A stretch of DNA of 15,197 nucleotides, taken from the NCBI GenBank assembly GCA_021815005.1, contig JAKAHL010000017.1, positions 1 to 15,197 on the forward strand, given 5' to 3'. The DNA comes from Chloroflexota bacterium (GTDB lineage: Bacteria; Chloroflexota; Limnocylindria; Limnocylindrales; CSP1-4). The notes below the pieces were generated by a model that saw only the letters and a program-made list of their open reading frames with translations, was not told the origin of the DNA and searched no databases. Both the position numbers and the translations under genes were made by a program. How positions within the stretch are numbered: the first letter of the stretch is position 1; each line of letters opens with the position of its first letter. This document shows, piece after piece, positions 7,081-14,589 of the stretch.

Positions 7081-7766
7081 GCGGCGCCGGCGGCTCGCGA
7101 TCCCTGCGCCTGGCGCACCGGGGCGACTGGCGGCTCGCGCCCGAGAACACGCTGGCGGCCTTCGCAGCCGCGCTGCGCGGGCCCGCCTGCGACGGGGTGG
7201 AGTTCGACGTCCAGCTGTCCCGCGACGGCGTGCCGGTGATCCTCCACGACGACACGCTGGCCCGCGTTCAGGGCCGCCCGGAGAGGGTGGACGCGCTCGA
7301 CGCGGCCGAGCTGGAGGCCGCGGGCGTGCCGACGCTGGCCAGGACGCTCGCGACGCTCGGGCCGGACCCGTTCCTCGACGTCGAGCTCAAGGGCGAGGCG
7401 CACGGTGACGCGACGGCAGCCGTCCTGCGGGCGGCCCGGGGCGAGGCCGGAGCGCGGGCGGTGATCTCCTCGTTCGACCCGCCGAGCCTGGCCGCGATGG
7501 CCGACCGCCTGCCCGGCTGGACGCGCTGGCTCAACGCCGAGGACCTCTCGCCGGCGACGCTCTCGCTCGCGCTGGGCCTGGGCTGCTCGGGGATCTCGGT
7601 CCTGTGGGGCGAGATCACGCCGGCCTCCGCGCGGCGCGTTCGGATGGCGGGCCTGGAGCTCGCCGCGTGGACCGTTCGCCGGCGCGCCACGTTCGACCGC
7701 CTCGAGCGGCTGGGGATCGTGGCGCAGTGCGTGGAGGCGGCGGCGCTGGACGGCAGTGGCTCGTGA
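7077..7766 (+). CDS. Glycerophosphodiester phosphodiesterase, cytosolic UgpQ-like
   Basis: A 229-residue GDPD-family TIM-barrel enzyme (PF03009) that hydrolyses glycerophosphodiesters, the products of phospholipid deacylation, to glycerol-3-phosphate and an alcohol. Motifs: AHRGDWRLAPENT (catalytic His14, Arg15; Glu23, Asn24), EFDVQLSRDGVPVILHDD (metal ligands Glu42 and Asp44; catalytic His57), and FLDVELKG (Glu103, Lys105). The C-terminal barrel strands include the AWTVRR segment usual in the family. No signal peptide, so it probably acts on imported substrates or on products of membrane lipid turnover, like UgpQ, a known Pho-regulon member in E. coli. Its ATG overlaps the upstream stop (ATGA) and the next gene overlaps it by GTGA, so translational coupling is likely. 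Confidence 0.95.
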   Translation: MSGAGGSRSLRLAHRGDWRLAPENTLAAFAAALRGPACDGVEFDVQLSRDGVPVILHDDTLARVQGRPERVDALDAAELEAAGVPTLARTLATLGPDPFLDVELKGEAHGDATAAVLRAARGEAGARAVISSFDPPSLAAMADRLPGWTRWLNAEDLSPATLSLALGLGCSGISVLWGEITPASARRVRMAGLELAAWTVRRRATFDRLERLGIVAQCVEAAALDGSGS

Positions 7767-8620
7767 CCGAATCCCGGGCTGACCGCCAGCGGGCGAGCGA
7801 GCCTGAGGGGTTCGCGCCGACACCCGTCGTCCCGGGCGAGGCGGTCCTGGACCTGCGGGCCGGCGGCGCGCGTGTCGTCGTCCGCCCCGAGCACGGCGGG
7901 CGCATCGGCTCGGTATCGATCAGCGGGCGCGAGGTCCTGGTCACCGGCCACCCGCTGGGCGCGTTCCTCTGGGGCGCCTACCCCATGGCCCCGTGGGCCG
8001 GCCGCATCCGCCACGGGCGGTTCGCCTTCGCCGGCGCGACGCACCAGCTGCCGCTCGCCGCGCCGCCGCACGCCCTGCACGGCGTCGTCCTCGACCGGCC
8101 GTGGCGGGTGGACGCCCCGGACGCGATCTCGGTTGACCTGGACCACCGCTGGCCGTTCCGCGGACGGGTTGCCCAGCGGTTCGCCGTCCGCGAGGACGGG
8201 CTGGAGGTGACCATGACGCTCGAGGCCGACGAGCCGCAGCCCGCGGCCATCGGTTGGCACCCGTGGTTCCGGCGCGCGCTGGAGCCGGGCGGCGAGCCGG
8301 TGTCGCTGCGTCTCGACGCCGCCGAGATGCTCGTCCGGGACGGGGAGGGGATCCCGACCGGTGAGCGCGTGGCGCCGCCGGAAGGGCCCTGGGACGACTG
8401 CTTCACCGGCCTTCGGTCGGATCCGGTGCTGACCTGGCCGGGCCTTGCCCTGACGCTGTCCTCGACCTGCCAGTGGTGGGTGGTCTACAACCAGCCCGCC
8501 TACGCGATCTGCGTGGAGCCCCAGTCAGGGCCGCCGGACGCGGCGAACGCGGACCCCGACGTGGTTGCGCCGGGCGCGCCGATGACACACACGATGTCCT
8601 GGCGCTGGGCGCGGACCTAG
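7763..8620 (+). CDS. Aldose 1-epimerase family protein
   Basis: A 285-residue galactose-mutarotase-like protein (PF01263), cytosolic, that interconverts alpha and beta anomers of an aldose or hexose phosphate. Visible landmarks are PMAPWAGRI (about 74-82), the sugar-binding HALHG with His103 and His106, GWHPWFRR with His166 in the place of the catalytic acid, and CVEPQSGPPDAAN with Glu252 as likely catalytic base. The GTG at 7763 overlaps the preceding TGA; the frame is open farther upstream only inside the GDPD gene. It is the last gene of the plus-strand group and stops 10 bp short of the converging histidine phosphatase gene. Its role in a phosphate-linked operon is unclear; it may simply be carried in the operon. 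Specificity cannot be assigned. Confidence 0.93.
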   Translation: MTESRADRQRASEPEGFAPTPVVPGEAVLDLRAGGARVVVRPEHGGRIGSVSISGREVLVTGHPLGAFLWGAYPMAPWAGRIRHGRFAFAGATHQLPLAAPPHALHGVVLDRPWRVDAPDAISVDLDHRWPFRGRVAQRFAVREDGLEVTMTLEADEPQPAAIGWHPWFRRALEPGGEPVSLRLDAAEMLVRDGEGIPTGERVAPPEGPWDDCFTGLRSDPVLTWPGLALTLSSTCQWWVVYNQPAYAICVEPQSGPPDAANADPDVVAPGAPMTHTMSWRWART

Positions 8621-8630
8621 CAGGGTCCCG

Positions 8631-9119
8631 TCAGCCCGGCACGAGCTCCGGCGGCAGCAGGTAGCGCAGCGTCCCCTGGCCAAGCGTCACGTCGTCGCCC
8701 ACGAAGTCGATCCGGGCGAGCGCCGCCTTGCGCATGGGTATGGGCGCCGTGCCGATGAACTCGCCCAGGAGCTCCGAGAAGTCCGGGTCGTGGCCCACGA
8801 GGCACGGACGGTAGGCAGGCCCGGCCGCGTCGAGGATGGCGTTCACGGCCACGGTGTCGAGGGCGCCCGCGAGCCGCTCGTCCACGACCACCTTCACCCG
8901 GTTGCGCATCGCCTTGGCGACGATCTCCGCGGTCTGCACCGCCCGCACCTTGGGCGAGGTGATGAACAGGTCCGGCGCCTCGTCGATCACCGCGAGCAGG
9001 CCGCCGAGGTCCCTCGCCTGGCGTCGTCCCTTCTCGGACAGCGGGCGTTCGCCGTCATCGCCGTCCCACTTGGCAGGGTCCCCTGCATGTGCGTGCCGGA
9101 GCAGGTGCAGCGCGATCAT
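8631..9119 (-). CDS. SixA-like histidine phosphatase
   Basis: A 162-residue member of the histidine phosphatase (phosphoglycerate mutase-like) superfamily, short and without the inserted subdomain, as in SixA phosphohistidine phosphatases. Motifs: LLRHAHAGD with the nucleophile His9 and Arg8; LSEKGRRQA; SPKVRAVQTAEI with Arg59; and CLVGHDPDFSELL with second catalytic His110. The ATG at 9117-9119 has a GGAGGGAGA Shine-Dalgarno directly upstream. It begins 57 bp after the phoU stop on the same strand, so is probably the distal gene of the pst operon. By family it could dephosphorylate a phosphohistidine protein; that its target is a kinase or phosphotransfer protein of the phosphate circuit is speculation. 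A small-molecule phosphatase role is equally possible. Confidence 0.9.
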   Translation of the reverse strand: MIALHLLRHAHAGDPAKWDGDDGERPLSEKGRRQARDLGGLLAVIDEAPDLFITSPKVRAVQTAEIVAKAMRNRVKVVVDERLAGALDTVAVNAILDAAGPAYRPCLVGHDPDFSELLGEFIGTAPIPMRKAALARIDFVGDDVTLGQGTLRYLLPPELVPG

Positions 9120-9176
9120 TCTCCCTCCGCGGCACCGCCATCGTGACAGGCGCCACCAAGCGCGTCTAGGCCAAGG

Positions 9177-9917
9177 TCAGGGGTTGAGGTCCTCGACCTC
9201 GCCCGAGGCGAGGAACACGATGTCCTCGGCGATGTTCGTCACCCGGTCCCCGATCCGCTCGAGGTAGTGCGCGGCGAACAGGATCCGCGTGCACGGGTCC
9301 ACGTTCGCCGGGTCCGCGCGCATCAGGTCCAGGCAGACCGCGAAGATGGCGTGGTACAGGTCGTCCACCGCGTCGTCGAGCTTGGCCACCTCGCGGGCGC
9401 GCGACTCGTCAACGTCCACCAGGGCCCGGATGATGCCATGCACCTGGTTCGCGACCTGATCGCCCAGGTCCGGCAGCTGGACGTAGTCCTTGATCGGCGC
9501 GAACGGCGCCAGCTTGCGGGCCTGCTTGGCGACCGAGCCGGCGTGGTCGCCCATGCGCTCGAGCTCGTAGGAGACGTGGTCGAGCGTGAGCAAGTAGCGG
9601 AGGTCCCGGGCCACGGGCGCCTGCGTGGCGATGACCGCCGCGACCATCGCGCTGGCCTTGCGCTGCACCTCGTTGATCAGGCGGTCGTCCACGATGACGC
9701 GGTAGGCCGCCTCTGCGTCGTGGGCCAGCAGCGCCCCGAGCGCGGCTCGGATCTGCGCCTCCACGAGCGAGCCCATCCGCAGGATGTTGTCCTTGACCTC
9801 GGCCACCTCGTGGTCGTAGGTGCTTCTCGTCGGGTGCATCAGCGGCACGTGCTCCTGGGGATCGGGCGGGGAGGGGTCGGCGGGCGGTGTGGGCTGCGTC
9901 GTGGTGGGCTGCGCCAT
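9177..9917 (-). CDS. phoU: Phosphate-specific transport system accessory protein PhoU
   Basis: A 246-residue PhoU with the two three-helix-bundle repeats of the family. Each repeat carries the metal-cluster motif: YELERMGDHAGSVAKQ in the first and HYLERIGDRVTNIAEDI in the second. PhoU acts at the cytoplasmic face, linking PstSCAB transport state to the sensor kinase and restraining uptake when phosphate is plentiful. The first 27 residues are a Pro/Thr/Gln-rich extension absent from most family members; the PhoU fold starts at about residue 31. The ATG at 9915-9917 was chosen for its GAGGAG Shine-Dalgarno 7 nt upstream; a second ATG at 9837-9839 would remove the extension but has a poorer site. 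It starts 16 bp after pstB. With the DUF47 protein it gives the window two PhoU-like regulators. Confidence 0.96.
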   Translation of the reverse strand: MAQPTTTQPTPPADPSPPDPQEHVPLMHPTRSTYDHEVAEVKDNILRMGSLVEAQIRAALGALLAHDAEAAYRVIVDDRLINEVQRKASAMVAAVIATQAPVARDLRYLLTLDHVSYELERMGDHAGSVAKQARKLAPFAPIKDYVQLPDLGDQVANQVHGIIRALVDVDESRAREVAKLDDAVDDLYHAIFAVCLDLMRADPANVDPCTRILFAAHYLERIGDRVTNIAEDIVFLASGEVEDLNP

Positions 9918-9933
9918 GCGCGGTCTCCTCGTC

Positions 9934-10812
9934 TCAGCCAAAGCGGCCGGACACGTAGTCCTCGGTGAGCTGGTTGGCGGGGTTGGTGAAGATCCTGAGC
10001 GTCTCGTCCAGCTCCACAAGGTACCCCGCTCGGTCCTCGCCCAGCGTGAAGAACGCGGTCCGGTCGCTCACCCGGGCGGCCTGCTGCATGTTGTGGGTCA
10101 CGATCACGATCGTGTAGTCCGCCTTGAGCTGTGCGATCAGCTCCTCGATCTTGAGGGTCGCGATGGGATCGAGCGCAGAGCACGGCTCGTCCATCAGGAT
10201 GACCTCCGGGTCGGTCGCCAGCGTCCGGGCGATGCACAGGCGCTGCTGCTGGCCGCCCGACAGCGAGAGCCCGCTCTTCTTGCGCAGGTCGTCCTTGACC
10301 TCGTCCCACAGGGCCGCCTGTCGCAGCGCCCGCTCCACGACATCGTCCAGGCGCGCCTTGTCCTGCTCGCCGTGGCGGCGCGGGCCGAACGCGACGTTCT
10401 CGTAGATCGACATCGGGAACGGGTTCGGGCGCTGGAACACCAGCCCCACCTTGCGGCGCACCTCGACCGGCAGGACGGACGGCGCGTACACGTCCTCGCC
10501 GTCGAGCTCGATTCGGCCCTCCACCGCAGCTCCGGGGATCAGGTCGTTCATGCGGTCGAAGCAGCGCAGGACGGTGCTCTTGCCGCAGCCCGACGGGCCG
10601 ATGAACGCCATGACCGAGTGCTCCCGGACGTCGAGGGTGACGTCGCGCACGGCCATGCGGTCGCCGTACCGGACGCTGACGTCCTGGGCGCGCAGCTTCA
10701 CCGGGGCGTCCGGGTTGAGGCCGGTCAGCTCGGGCTGCAGCGACGCGATGGCGAGCGGGGTGGGTGTGGGCCGGGTGGCGGTCACGGGGCTGGCTCCCTG
10801 CGGGGTGTTCAT
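9934..10812 (-). CDS. pstB: Phosphate ABC transporter ATP-binding protein PstB
   Basis: A 292-residue ATPase subunit of the high-affinity phosphate importer. Walker [10 protein letters not shown] (72-80), Q-loop Gln127 in [19 protein letters not shown], signature LSGGQQQR (184-191), Walker B VILMDEP with Glu209, and H-loop His240 in [13 protein letters not shown] are all intact and PstB-specific in wording. The C-terminus ([17 protein letters not shown]) is the family ending. The first 35 or so residues are a Pro/Thr-rich extension beyond the usual start. The ATG at 10812, 3 bp after the pstA stop, has no clear Shine-Dalgarno; an in-frame GTG at 10783-10785 is preceded by AGGGAG and may be the true start. 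Works with PstA and PstC at the membrane. Confidence 0.97.
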   Translation of the reverse strand: MNTPQGASPVTATRPTPTPLAIASLQPELTGLNPDAPVKLRAQDVSVRYGDRMAVRDVTLDVREHSVMAFIGPSGCGKSTVLRCFDRMNDLIPGAAVEGRIELDGEDVYAPSVLPVEVRRKVGLVFQRPNPFPMSIYENVAFGPRRHGEQDKARLDDVVERALRQAALWDEVKDDLRKKSGLSLSGGQQQRLCIARTLATDPEVILMDEPCSALDPIATLKIEELIAQLKADYTIVIVTHNMQQAARVSDRTAFFTLGEDRAGYLVELDETLRIFTNPANQLTEDYVSGRFG

Positions 10813-10815
10813 GGG

Positions 10816-11703
10816 CTAGAGGCCGCTGACGCGCCGCTGCAGGGCGCCGCCCAGCCAGCGCGAGCCGAGGTTGAACGCGAGGACCATGACGATGAGCACC
10901 ATCGAGCTCATGTTGGCGACCTCGTGGACGTAGTTGCCCAGACCCTCCGAGTTCGACTTCCAGATGAAGACCGAGAGCGTCGTCGCGTTCCGGAACGGGC
11001 TCCAGGGTGACTGCGGGTCGAGCGGGTTGAGGTTCGAGAAGTCGTAGCGGGTGGGCGTGGACAGGCCGGCCGTGAACAGCAGCGCGGCCGCCTCGCCGAA
11101 CACGCGGCCTGCGGTCAGCACGATGCCGGTCACCACGCCCGGGATCGCCACCGGCAGGACGGCGTGGCGGATGGTCTGCCACTTGGTGGCGCCCAGCGCC
11201 AGGCTCGCGGCCCGCTCGTCCGCCGGCACGGTGCGGATCGCCTGCTCGGACAGGCGCAGCAGCAGCGGCAGGTTGAACACCATCAGCGTCAGCGCGCCGC
11301 CCAGGGCGGTGAAGCCCCAGCCGGTGGCGGCCACGAACAGGGCGAAGCCGAACAGGCCAACGACGATGGACGGGACCGAGCTGATCAGCTCCTGCGAGAA
11401 CCGGATCGCGTTGGTCAGCCAGCCCTCGCCCGCGTACTCGGCCATGTAGATGCCGCCCAGGACGCCCAGCGGGACCGTGAGCAGCATGGTCAGCACCAGC
11501 ATGTAGGCCGAGTTCCACAGGACGGGACCGATGCCGCCGATGTCGGTCAGGCTGGGGTCGGCGACGAGGAACGCCAGCGAGAAGGTCGGGATGGACTCGA
11601 TGACGAAGTAGGCGATGATCGCCACCAGGACGAGGATCACGAACACGGCCACCGCCCACAGGACGGCGGTGGCGAGCCGGTCGGCCGCCAGCGAGCGCCT
11701 CAT
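10816..11703 (-). CDS. pstA: Phosphate ABC transporter permease PstA
   Basis: A 295-residue inner-membrane permease with about six hydrophobic helices. The first spans residues 12-35. The cytoplasmic EAA loop that docks on PstB is at about 163-183 (ERAASLALGATKWQTIRHAV). FSQELISSVPSIVVGLFGF and the GRVFGEAAALLFTAG segment are typical of PstA. The start ATG at 11701-11703 overlaps the pstC stop (ATGA), which argues for coupled translation; the open frame continues upstream only as a shadow of pstC. The stop is 3 bp before pstB. It forms the phosphate channel with PstC. Confidence 0.97.
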   Translation of the reverse strand: MRRSLAADRLATAVLWAVAVFVILVLVAIIAYFVIESIPTFSLAFLVADPSLTDIGGIGPVLWNSAYMLVLTMLLTVPLGVLGGIYMAEYAGEGWLTNAIRFSQELISSVPSIVVGLFGFALFVAATGWGFTALGGALTLMVFNLPLLLRLSEQAIRTVPADERAASLALGATKWQTIRHAVLPVAIPGVVTGIVLTAGRVFGEAAALLFTAGLSTPTRYDFSNLNPLDPQSPWSPFRNATTLSVFIWKSNSEGLGNYVHEVANMSSMVLIVMVLAFNLGSRWLGGALQRRVSGL

Positions 11704-12620
11704 GCCCGTGACCTGCCGCGGCCCAGCCACCGGATGAGCAGCACGAAGGCGAGCGAGATGAGCAGCAGCACCAGGCCCATCGTCCAGAGCGCCTCGTTCC
11801 AGGTGCCGGTCGCGTCGCTCATGTCGAGGGTGATCTGGGACGTCAGCGTGGTGACGGGCCTGGCCAGGCTGGTGGGGATGATGGGGGAGTTGCCGATCAC
11901 CATCTGGACGGCGAGCGCCTCGCCGGCGGCCCGGGTCAGGCCGAACACGATGGCCGTGGCCACGCCGGCCGCCGCCGTCGGCAGCACCACGTGGCGGATG
12001 GCCTGCCAGCGGGTGGTGCCGAGCGCGAGCGACGCGGAGCGCATGTCGGCCGGCACCGCCACGAAGGCGTCGTAGCTGATGCTCGTGATCGTGGGCAGGA
12101 TCATCAGGGCCAGGACGAGCGACCCGGCAAGCCACGAGAAGCCGGTCGTGAACCCCAGCCAGCCGAAGTGCACGCGCAGGAACGGCACCAGGATGGTCAG
12201 GCCCAGCCAGCCGTAGACGACGCTCGGGATGCCGACGAACACCTCCATCGCGGGCTGCGCGATCCGTCTGGCCCAGGTGGGCGCCACCTCGGCCATGAAC
12301 AGCGCCAGGCCCACCGACAGCGGAGTCGAGACGATGGCGGCGACGGCCATCACGGCCAGCGTGCCGGCGATGAACGGGAGCAGGCCGTAGGTCGTGCCCT
12401 CGCTCAGCGGGTCGGGCTGCCAGGTGGGCGACAGGATCTGCGTGACGGGCACGCCGGACACGACGAACAGCTGGACGCCCCGCCACACGATGAACCCGAG
12501 CAGGAGCACGACGGCGGCGATGACCACCAGTGCCGCTCCGAGCGTGATGCGGCGGGGTGCGTCAAGCCGGGCCATGAGGCCCGGCTGTGCCGCGGTGGGG
12601 CGTGACGAGGATGAGGTCAA
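11700..12620 (-). CDS. pstC: Phosphate ABC transporter permease PstC
   Basis: A 306-residue inner-membrane permease of the PstC type, with about six helices, the first at about 25-46. VFVGIPSVVYGWLGLTILVPF (about 127-147) and the EAA loop at 194-213 (RSASLALGTTRWQAIRHVVL) are characteristic, as is GLTRAAGEALAVQMVIGN later on. The start is a TTG at 12618-12620, preceded by GGAGGG with a 10-nt gap; an ATG at residue 16 lacks a ribosome-binding site. The N-terminal 20 residues are Ser/Arg-rich and cytoplasmic. It follows pstS after a 94-bp gap holding a strong stem-loop, so it is probably expressed at a lower level than pstS from the same promoter. Confidence 0.97.
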   Translation of the reverse strand: MTSSSSRPTAAQPGLMARLDAPRRITLGAALVVIAAVVLLLGFIVWRGVQLFVVSGVPVTQILSPTWQPDPLSEGTTYGLLPFIAGTLAVMAVAAIVSTPLSVGLALFMAEVAPTWARRIAQPAMEVFVGIPSVVYGWLGLTILVPFLRVHFGWLGFTTGFSWLAGSLVLALMILPTITSISYDAFVAVPADMRSASLALGTTRWQAIRHVVLPTAAAGVATAIVFGLTRAAGEALAVQMVIGNSPIIPTSLARPVTTLTSQITLDMSDATGTWNEALWTMGLVLLLISLAFVLLIRWLGRGRSRA

Positions 12621-12668
12621 GGCGGGGTCGCCCTCCGTTCTGGAGTGCGGTCTGCGACGGGAGTGACG

Positions 12669-12708
12669 GGCGAGGGGCGCCGCGGAGGAGCCGGCAGCGC
12701 CCCTCGCC
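12669..12708 (-). promoter_or_regulatory. Stem-loop between pstS and pstC
   Basis: A perfect 12-bp GC-rich inverted repeat: GGCGAGGGGCGC at 12669-12680 and its complement at 12697-12708, with a 16-nt loop. On the transcribed minus strand no T-run follows, so it is not a standard intrinsic terminator. Its place directly after the pstS stop fits an RNA stabiliser, processing site or partial terminator that lets pstS mRNA outlast or outnumber pstCAB. Confidence 0.7.
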
Positions 12709-12714
12709 GCAAGG

Positions 12715-13704
12715 TCACTGGACGGGGGCGTAGAAGAGGCTGGGGATCAGGGTCTTCTGGATCGGGTCGGACATCATGTAGTCGAGGAAGGACTTGGTGA
12801 GCCCGGTGGGCTGGCCCTTCGTGTACATGTGGCCCTGCGCCGCCAGCTTGTAGGTCCCGCTGGCCATGTTGGCGACGGAGCCCGCCACCCCATCGAGGGA
12901 GATCGCGGCGACCTTGTCCTTGTTGGCCTGGTAGTACGCGAAGCCGATCACGCTGATCGAGCCCGGCGTCTGGGACACCGCCGCCGTGACGGCGCCGTTG
13001 GAGTCCTCGGTCAGGGCCTGGCCCGAGCATTCCGTCTGGCCGTTGAGCACGACCTGCTTGAAGGTGGCGCGGGTGCCGGAGGAGGCCGGGCGGAGGATGA
13101 GGACGATCGGCAGATCAGGCCCGCCGACATCCTTCCAGTTGGTGATCTTCGGGGCGGACTGGCCGCTCGGGCAGGCCCACATGTCCTGGAGCTGCTGGCT
13201 GGTCAGGCTCGTGACCCCGGCGACGCCCGTGTTCGTCACAACCACCCACCCCTGCTTGGTGGTGACGTGGTCCACGAGCTGGGAGGCGTCGGACGCCTGG
13301 AGCTTGGACTCGGCGGTGACGTCGGAGTCACCGATCTGGACGGCGCCCTGCAGGACCTGCGTGAGGCCGGTGCCGGAGCCGCCGCCCTGGACGCTGATCG
13401 TGGACTTGGGGCAGGCGGCCGTGTACGCCTTCCCGGCGGCGTCGATGAGCGGCTGGAGCGCCGTGGAGCCGGAGGTGGTGATGCTGCCGTCCACGCAGGT
13501 GGCGGGTCCGGCGACACCGGACGGGGCGGCCCCGCTCGCAGCGGCCGCTGCTGACGGGGCTGAGGTGGCCGCGGCGGCCGAGGCGGCCGAGGCGGCCGAG
13601 GCGGCCGAGGCGGCCGGACTCGAGCTGCTGCCGCCGCAGGCGGCCACGAGCACCGTCGCGGCGATGGCCAGCGCGCCGATGCGCTTGGCGGAGGTGGTGA
13701 TCAA
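12715..13704 (-). CDS. pstS: Phosphate-binding lipoprotein PstS
   Basis: Periplasmic or surface-anchored solute-binding protein that captures phosphate for PstCAB; 329 residues from the chosen start. A lipoprotein signal (K7-R8, hydrophobic 9-22, lipobox VAAC with Cys23) is followed by a low-complexity Ala/Ser linker (about 25-60) and the PstS fold. Phosphate-contact motifs are ITTSGSTALQPL, QGGGSGTGLTQ and RPASSGTRATFKQ. The start is TTG at 13702-13704, because GGAGGA lies 6 nt upstream and the signal peptide then has normal length; an upstream GTG at 13729-13731 would place the Shine-Dalgarno inside the coding region. An 11-bp-phased Pho-box array lies about 80-120 bp upstream. First gene of the pstSCAB-phoU operon. 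Confidence 0.96.
   Translation of the reverse strand: MITTSAKRIGALAIAATVLVAACGGSSSSPAASAASAASAASAAAATSAPSAAAAASGAAPSGVAGPATCVDGSITTSGSTALQPLIDAAGKAYTAACPKSTISVQGGGSGTGLTQVLQGAVQIGDSDVTAESKLQASDASQLVDHVTTKQGWVVVTNTGVAGVTSLTSQQLQDMWACPSGQSAPKITNWKDVGGPDLPIVLILRPASSGTRATFKQVVLNGQTECSGQALTEDSNGAVTAAVSQTPGSISVIGFAYYQANKDKVAAISLDGVAGSVANMASGTYKLAAQGHMYTKGQPTGLTKSFLDYMMSDPIQKTLIPSLFYAPVQ
13580..13615. repeat. Four tandem 9-bp repeats in the PstS linker
   Basis: Four perfect copies of GAGGCGGCC (plus strand), with a degenerate fifth at 13571-13579, encode an Ala-Ala-Ser repeat in the linker after the lipobox cysteine. The unit is a multiple of three, so copy number can change by slippage without shifting the frame. 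Confidence 0.85.
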
Positions 13705-13770
13705 CGTTCGTCCTCCTGCGGGGTTCGGCACCGCGCCGACCCTCGGGCTTGGGTTCGTTCTCCGCTGGTC

Positions 13771-13825
13771 AGCGTCGAGCCGGGGGGTGAACGGGGCGTG
13801 TCCCGATGGTTAAGTCGCCGTTAAC
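13771..13825 (-). promoter_or_regulatory. Pho-box array and -10 of the pstS promoter
   Basis: Hexamers at an exact 11-bp period on the plus strand: GTGAAC (13787-13792), a weak GTGTCC (13798-13803), GTTAAG (13809-13814) and GTTAAC (13820-13825). Read on the minus strand the pstS-proximal unit is GTTCAC, close to the PhoP-box unit of Streptomyces. Ten nt further toward pstS lies GACGCT (13776-13771), a weak -10 candidate. Confidence 0.7.
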
Positions 13826-13836
13826 GGCCGGGTCCG

Positions 13837-14583
13837 TCACCGAGGGGTCCGATCGAGCCGATAGCCGATGCCCCGGACGGTGACCAGCATCTCGGGCCGC
13901 TCGGGATGGGTCTCGATCTTCGACCGCAGCCAGCGGACGTGGACGTCCACGGTGCGTCCGGCCCCGCCGGGCCTGCCCCACACGCGGTCGAGGATCTCGG
14001 CCCGGGTGTAGGCCCGCCCGGGGTGGGACGTCAGCAGCGCAAGCAGGCCGAACTCCTTGGGGCGGAGGTGGAGCACCTCGCCGCGGCGCCGCAGCTCGTG
14101 GGCCGCGAGGTCGAGCTCGAACTCGTCGCCGAAGCGCCGGAGGCTGCCGGCTGGCCGTCGGTCGCGGGCCCGCGAGTCGAGCAGGGCGAGTCGCCCGGCG
14201 AGCTCGTTGGGCGGCACGGAGCTGGCTAGGGCGTCGTCGAACCCCCGCGCCAGCGCCTCGAGACGGGCGTCCACCGCGTCCGGGGGCGTGACCAGAACGG
14301 CCCGCAGCGAGGGTCGCCGGCGGCGCAGGTTGGCGACCGCGGCGAGGTCGCCAAGGCTCGCGGGCGGACGGCTGCACACGACCAGGCGCGGCCGCTGGCT
14401 GACGAGCAGGTCGCGGAAGCGGGCAGGGTCGGCGACCACGGATACGGTCACGCTCCGGACTGCCCCGGCGAGCATCGCGGCCGGGCCGTCGGCGGCGAGC
14501 ACAAGCCACGCCGCCCTGCTCGTCTCGCCGGCAACCGGTGGCGCGGCGTTCGCGTCGGGGCGCGGTCGTGTCGTCATCGCCAT
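13837..14583 (-). CDS. PhoB/OmpR-family winged-helix regulator with degenerate receiver
   Basis: A 248-residue two-domain protein. The C-terminal winged-helix DNA-binding domain (about 150-245) is well conserved: LRPKEFGLLALLTSHPGRA, YTRAEILDRVWG, recognition helix RTVDVHVRWLRSKIE and wing TVRGIGYRL. The N-terminal part (23-137) has the length and strand pattern of a receiver but lacks the chemistry: the phosphoacceptor Asp position is Ser71 (LVVCSRP), the switch Lys is Ser121 (LASSVPP), and only one acidic residue (Asp32) remains of the N-terminal pair; Thr99 is kept. It should therefore not be phosphorylated in the usual way. The ATG at 14583 is favoured because an upstream TTG (14608-14610) falls in the Pho-box array; a second ATG at 14577 is close by. 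Located 132 bp upstream of pstS, same strand, probably autoregulated. That it binds the local Pho boxes is inferred. Confidence 0.9.
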   Translation of the reverse strand: MAMTTRPRPDANAAPPVAGETSRAAWLVLAADGPAAMLAGAVRSVTVSVVADPARFRDLLVSQRPRLVVCSRPPASLGDLAAVANLRRRRPSLRAVLVTPPDAVDARLEALARGFDDALASSVPPNELAGRLALLDSRARDRRPAGSLRRFGDEFELDLAAHELRRRGEVLHLRPKEFGLLALLTSHPGRAYTRAEILDRVWGRPGGAGRTVDVHVRWLRSKIETHPERPEMLVTVRGIGYRLDRTPR

Positions 14584-14589
14584 GCGGGG

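Noticed and set aside
9820..11010. Plus-strand open frame of 396 codons opposite pstB
   Set aside because: Antisense to intact pstB, with no ribosome-binding site and no known motif.
9839..11659. Minus-strand open frame of 606 codons across pstB and pstA
   Set aside because: It lies in a different frame from two unmistakable genes and yields an Arg/Pro/Gly/His-rich composition typical of GC-rich frame shadows.
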